A stretch of 18,081 nt of DNA, taken from positions 1-18,081 of the forward strand of contig PXAU01000167.1 of NCBI GenBank assembly GCA_003567075.1. The letters are read 5' to 3'. Of this stretch, positions 17,103 through 18,081 are shown piece after piece. The notes beneath the pieces were generated by a model. It saw only the letters and a program-made list of their open reading frames with translations. It was not told the origin of the DNA and made no database searches. Position 1 is the first letter of the stretch; each line of letters starts with the position of its first letter. The position numbers were made by a program, and so were the translations under genes. This DNA comes from Trueperaceae bacterium (GTDB lineage Bacteria; Deinococcota; Deinococci; Deinococcales; Trueperaceae).

Positions 17103-18081
17103 GCAGCGGAGTCTACCAGAGCACCCCGCTCCGCCCGCCCGGCCTCGGCCGGTCGCTGCCACCCCGGCGGCTCGCGCCGCACCGTCTCGGGCACGGCGGC
17201 AAGCGCCGCCTCGAGCACCTCGGGACCGGCGCCGGGCAGGTGCGCCCGCTCCGCGATGACCCTGCGGTAGGCGCGCGCGCCCGGGCGCCCCGCGAACAGC
17301 CCCAGCAGGTGCCGCGTCATCGCCCCCAACGGCGTTCCCCCCTGCCGGCGCGCCTCCACGTACGGCAGGTACGCGCGCAGCGCCTGCTCACGATCGCGCG
17401 CCGGGTTGACGCGCCCATGCACACGCGCGTCGGCCTCCGCCAACAGCCATGGGCGCTCGTAGGCAGCGCGGCCGATCATGACGCCGTCGACCTGGCGCAG
17501 CCAGGCCAGCGCCGCATCCAGGTCAGCGATGCCGCCGTTGAGCTCCACCCGTAAGTGAGGTCGCTCGGCCTTCAACCACAGCACCCGCTCGGGTTGCAGC
17601 GGTGGCACGCTGCGGTTGGCCTTGGGCGAGAGCCCGCGCAACCAGGCCTTGCGCGCGTGCACGATCACGCCGTCGACACCGGCCGCGGCGAGCGTGTCGA
17701 CGAAGCGGGCGAGGTGCTCGTCGTCGTCCAGGTCGTCGATGCCCAAGCGGTGCTTGACCGTCACCGGCAGGCTGCAGGCCGCGCGCATCGCCTGCACGGC
17801 CTCCCCCACCAGCGCCGGTTCGGCCATGAGGCAGGCGCCGAAGCGACCGCGCTGCACGCGCTCGCTGGGGCAGCCCACGTTCAGGTTCACCTCGCCGAAG
17901 CCCCAGCGCTCCGCCAGCGCGGCGCAGCGCCCGAGCGCCTCGGGGTCGTCACCGCCGAGCTGCAGCACGAGCGGCCGCTCGAGCGGGTCGTGGCCAAGGT
18001 GGCGCTCCAGATCGCCGTGCAACAGCGCGCCGGTGGTGACCATCTCGGTGTAGAGCCGCGTCTGACGCGTCAACTCGCGCA
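17099..18081 (-). CDS. dusA: tRNA-dihydrouridine synthase A, 5' end outside window
   Basis: DusA is an FMN enzyme that reduces uridine to dihydrouridine in the D-loop of tRNA (positions 20/20a in Escherichia coli). Visible motifs in order are LYTEMVTTGA, VLQLGGDDPE, NLNVGCPSERVQRGRFGACLM with the catalytic cysteine in GACLM, VTVKHRLGIDD, VHARKAWLRGLSPKANRSVPPL (the DusA signature), LNGGI and MIGRAAYERPW. The frame stays open to the window edge, and residues just before LYTEM (RELTRQTR) match the family, so the TTG at 18073 is not the true start. About 20-25 residues are missing. Its stop overlaps aroH by 4 bp. Confidence 0.95.
   Translation of the reverse strand, partial: RELTRQTRLYTEMVTTGALLHGDLERHLGHDPLERPLVLQLGGDDPEALGRCAALAERWGFGEVNLNVGCPSERVQRGRFGACLMAEPALVGEAVQAMRAACSLPVTVKHRLGIDDLDDDEHLARFVDTLAAAGVDGVIVHARKAWLRGLSPKANRSVPPLQPERVLWLKAERPHLRVELNGGIADLDAALAWLRQVDGVMIGRAAYERPWLLAEADARVHGRVNPARDREQALRAYLPYVEARRQGGTPLGAMTRHLLGLFAGRPGARAYRRVIAERAHLPGAGPEVLEAALAAVPETVRREPPGWQRPAEAGRAERGALVDSAA

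Overview
The window is 18 kb of very GC-rich, tightly packed bacterial chromosome. Gene content and protein style suggest a member of Deinococcota, perhaps Trueperales-like. EF-G and S12 read like Thermus/Deinococcus homologues. Amylosucrase is known from Deinococcus. Several start codons sit 5-6 bases after a TANNNT -10 box with no Shine-Dalgarno, the leaderless layout described for Deinococcus. This assignment is inference; no rRNA gene is present to settle it.

Region 1 (1-1550, minus): start of the str operon, rpsL-rpsG-fusA (fusA cut by the window edge). It has a recognisable promoter (about 1490-1519) and a structured leader of about 220 nt. rpsL appears to use a non-ATG start. Region 2 (1550-6215): a gene-free stretch with hairpins and a three-copy 11-bp repeat, then two overlapping minus-strand genes for large lipoproteins. 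One is a 14-blade WD40-like protein and the other an FnIII/PKD-like protein. Their base composition looks poorer in GC than the flanks, and they are the most accessory-looking part of the window.

Region 3 (6216-12192, minus): a compact operon read as glycerate 2-kinase, Sua5/TsaC-type threonylcarbamoyl-AMP synthase, purE, purK, amylosucrase. Two junctions overlap by 4 bp. It joins purine synthesis (AIR to CAIR), tRNA t6A synthesis and sugar/glycerate metabolism.

Region 4 (12214-16642, plus): a 97-residue unknown protein, a 347-residue regulator with a C-terminal ArsR-type winged helix, a 33-codon small ORF with near-consensus promoter and ribosome-binding site, a strong 16-bp hairpin, then tldD-tldE (metalloprotease pair, 4-bp overlap). 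Regions 3 and 4 diverge across only 21 bp that carry two overlapping -10 boxes.

Region 5 (16719-18081, minus): dusA (5' end outside the window) overlapping aroH chorismate mutase by 4 bp. It converges on tldE over a hairpin terminator.

The best candidates for something new are the small ORF cassette behind the ArsR-like regulator, the 21-bp bidirectional leaderless promoter, the structured rpsL leader, and the lipoprotein pair.
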